Below, one piece after another: positions 6,457 to 7,470 of a DNA stretch of 7,470 bases. The translations under genes were made by a program, and so were the position numbers. The notes beneath the pieces were generated by a model. It searched no databases and had not been told where the DNA came from. It saw only the letters and a program-made list of their open reading frames with translations. The DNA is from CAZFER01 sp964517495. GTDB taxonomy: Bacteria; Hinthialibacterota; Hinthialibacteria; Hinthialibacterales; Hinthialibacteraceae. The DNA lies in the NCBI GenBank assembly GCA_964517495.1, contig CAZFER010000134.1:1-7470 (forward strand), written 5' to 3'. The stretch's first letter is position 1, and each line of letters begins with the position of its first letter.

Positions 6457-7365
6457 TTAAAAATTGATTTTGCTTTGCAGGTATACAAAATCTGCGTCTC
6501 TTGATGGGCCGGTATCGTCAACGTAATTACCGGCGAAGAAGTGGCTGTAGCCTGCTTCAACATTAATTGATTGAGTTATGGCATATTTGACAGTGAGATC
6601 AATTTCGCTGCCAACATACGAATCAACATCGCTTCCACCGGCATTGCGAACGGGACCTGCACCGGCATTGTACCATGCGTCAGTATCCTCTTCTGCCAGC
6701 CAAAAGCCTTGGTATGCAAGGCGAACTGGTATGGTTTCCCATAGTGTGGTTTTAAAACTGACTTCTGCATTGTCGAACAATCGATTGCCCGTTTTGGCCC
6801 AATCATTCTAATTTCCGTTGTCCACGGTAACCAGGCGTGAAGCAAACGCATCAAAGGTTCGATCGCCATTTGTTCTGGCGGTTAATCTGACACCATCCCA
6901 TACTCTGGCAGTGTTAACCCATTCGAGTGAAGCAAGTAATCGTTGAGCTCCAAAGTTGAATTTCTGGCGCCCGGTACGTAAACGTAAAGGGATATCAGAC
7001 AGGGTATAATCAAGATCGATATATCCTTGGTGTAGATCAAACTCGTCAGCGAAAATGGTAGGAACCGCATCTTCACTTATAGCCTCTTCCCCGAATATGC
7101 GGGCATCCTGGCCTTCGACGAAAAAGGTCAGCCAATCTGCAGCTTCCCACTTTAGATTGAGGCGAAGTTGGCTTAGAAAGTATTCTTCATCGTTTCCTCT
7201 TACAGATGGATCAAACTTAAAGTCATCCTTAATTTCACCCCGCAATCGTAAACTGCCTCCCCAGATTAATCCTGGTGCCAGTTCATGCCGATCCTTTTCT
7301 GATGAAAAGGTGTGAATTGGGGAAATCCCAACAATCAATAACAATATGAGTAGATGTTTTTTCAT
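6457..7365 (-). pseudogene. Alginate-export-type outer-membrane porin gene, interrupted by in-frame TAG and apparently lacking its central part
   Basis: The gene encodes a signal peptide (MKKHLLILLLIVGISPIHTF, then SSEKD) and the N-terminal barrel of the alginate-export porin family, an outer-membrane beta barrel for acidic polysaccharides or oligomers. Landmarks are GGSLRLRGE, LNLKWEAADW, FFVEGQDARIFG, DEFDLHQGYIDLDY and LRTGRQKFNFG. After VTVDNGN (residue 185) a TAG stops it (6810-6808). The same frame then continues NDWAKTGNRLFDN to a normal barrel end: GFWLAEEDTDAWYNAG, SYVGSEIDLTVKYAIT, EAGYSHFFAGNY and a final Asn-Phe. With read-through the total is about 302 codons against roughly 400 or more in the family, so the centre of the barrel seems deleted, in frame, near 6780. 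Start ATG 7365 has a strong GGGAGGA before it. Most likely a recent pseudogene; a base-call or assembly error is the alternative. It heads the methyltransferase-sulfatase group. Confidence 0.75.
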
Positions 7366-7470
7366 GGTTCCTCCCGGAATAAATTCATATGTTTAAGAAA
7401 ATCTTTTTTGATAGAAAATAGTTGATAAATTAGACTAACATATAAATATTTTTTAAGTCAATATCTCTTT
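7366..7470 (-). promoter_or_regulatory. AT-rich upstream region of the porin gene, with SD and a weak promoter candidate
   Basis: This region is strongly AT-rich. On the minus strand GGGAGGA lies about four bases before ATG 7365 and is the clearest ribosome binding site in the group. TTGACT (7461-7456) is a good -35-like hexamer, but no good -10 stands at 16-18 bases from it, so the promoter itself is only a candidate. No coding sequence is seen here. Confidence 0.3.

Noticed and set aside
6410..6457. Short minus-strand open stretch in the porin-methyltransferase gap reading ...LYRNHEGTFFIMTVLDLY... with a segment resembling the RLYRNHAD tail of the Cys-motif protein (shared CATGATTTCGATA at about 2765 and 6396)
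   Set aside because: No start codon or ribosome site, under 45 codons, and the shared 13 bases are a common codon string (Tyr-Arg-Asn-His). Treated as chance.

Overview
The window is a stretch of Gram-negative bacterial chromosome with moderate GC. Nearly all genes lie on the minus strand, and only the AIM24-family gene (1104-1811) is on plus. Four proteins carry export signals: an alginate-export-type outer-membrane barrel, a methyltransferase-fold protein, a Tat-exported arylsulfatase and a DUF1080 (3-keto-disaccharide hydrolase) protein. A fifth, of unknown function, looks membrane-anchored and starts its mature part with a Cys-Asp-Ile-Pro-Val-Phe-Arg-Tyr motif. This set is typical of polysaccharide-scavenging bacteria of the Planctomycetes/PVC, Poribacteria or related candidate-phylum type. 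The taxonomic placement is an inference from gene content, not a proven assignment.

Layout from right to left, following minus-strand transcription. At 7365-6457 lies a porin-like gene that looks broken: one in-frame TAG codon splits it, and it appears to lack the middle of the barrel. It is followed by an exported SAM-methyltransferase-like protein (6292-5627) and, 36 bases later, the sulfatase (5590-4196), probably co-transcribed. A 293-base gap (3903-4195) holds a G/C-rich double-hairpin element resembling a REP/BIME pair. Next come the Cys-motif protein (3902-2757) and, 53 bases later, the DUF1080 protein (2703-1924), again a likely operon. These converge on the AIM24 gene across a perfect 9-bp hairpin at 1821-1850 that can serve as a two-way terminator.

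Left of this, the AIM24 gene and a stripped-down sigma-54 activator (911-153) are divergently transcribed. The shared control region contains five tandem 11-bp units, one helical turn apart, upstream of the AIM24 start. The activator has the AAA+ core with an intact GAFTGA loop but no regulatory domain and no DNA-binding domain. Its stop codon overlaps, as ATGA, the start of a small open frame with a Cys-x-x-Cys pair that leaves the window. A strong Shine-Dalgarno sequence at the very edge predicts another gene immediately outside.

The main points for follow-up are the phased 11-bp array, the minimal sigma-54 activator with its coupled small ORF, the stop-plus-deletion lesion in the porin, and a signal-peptide junction motif (Phe-Ser/Ala-Ser-Glu-Lys) shared by three unrelated exported proteins. 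No RNA gene, CRISPR array or insertion sequence was recognised.
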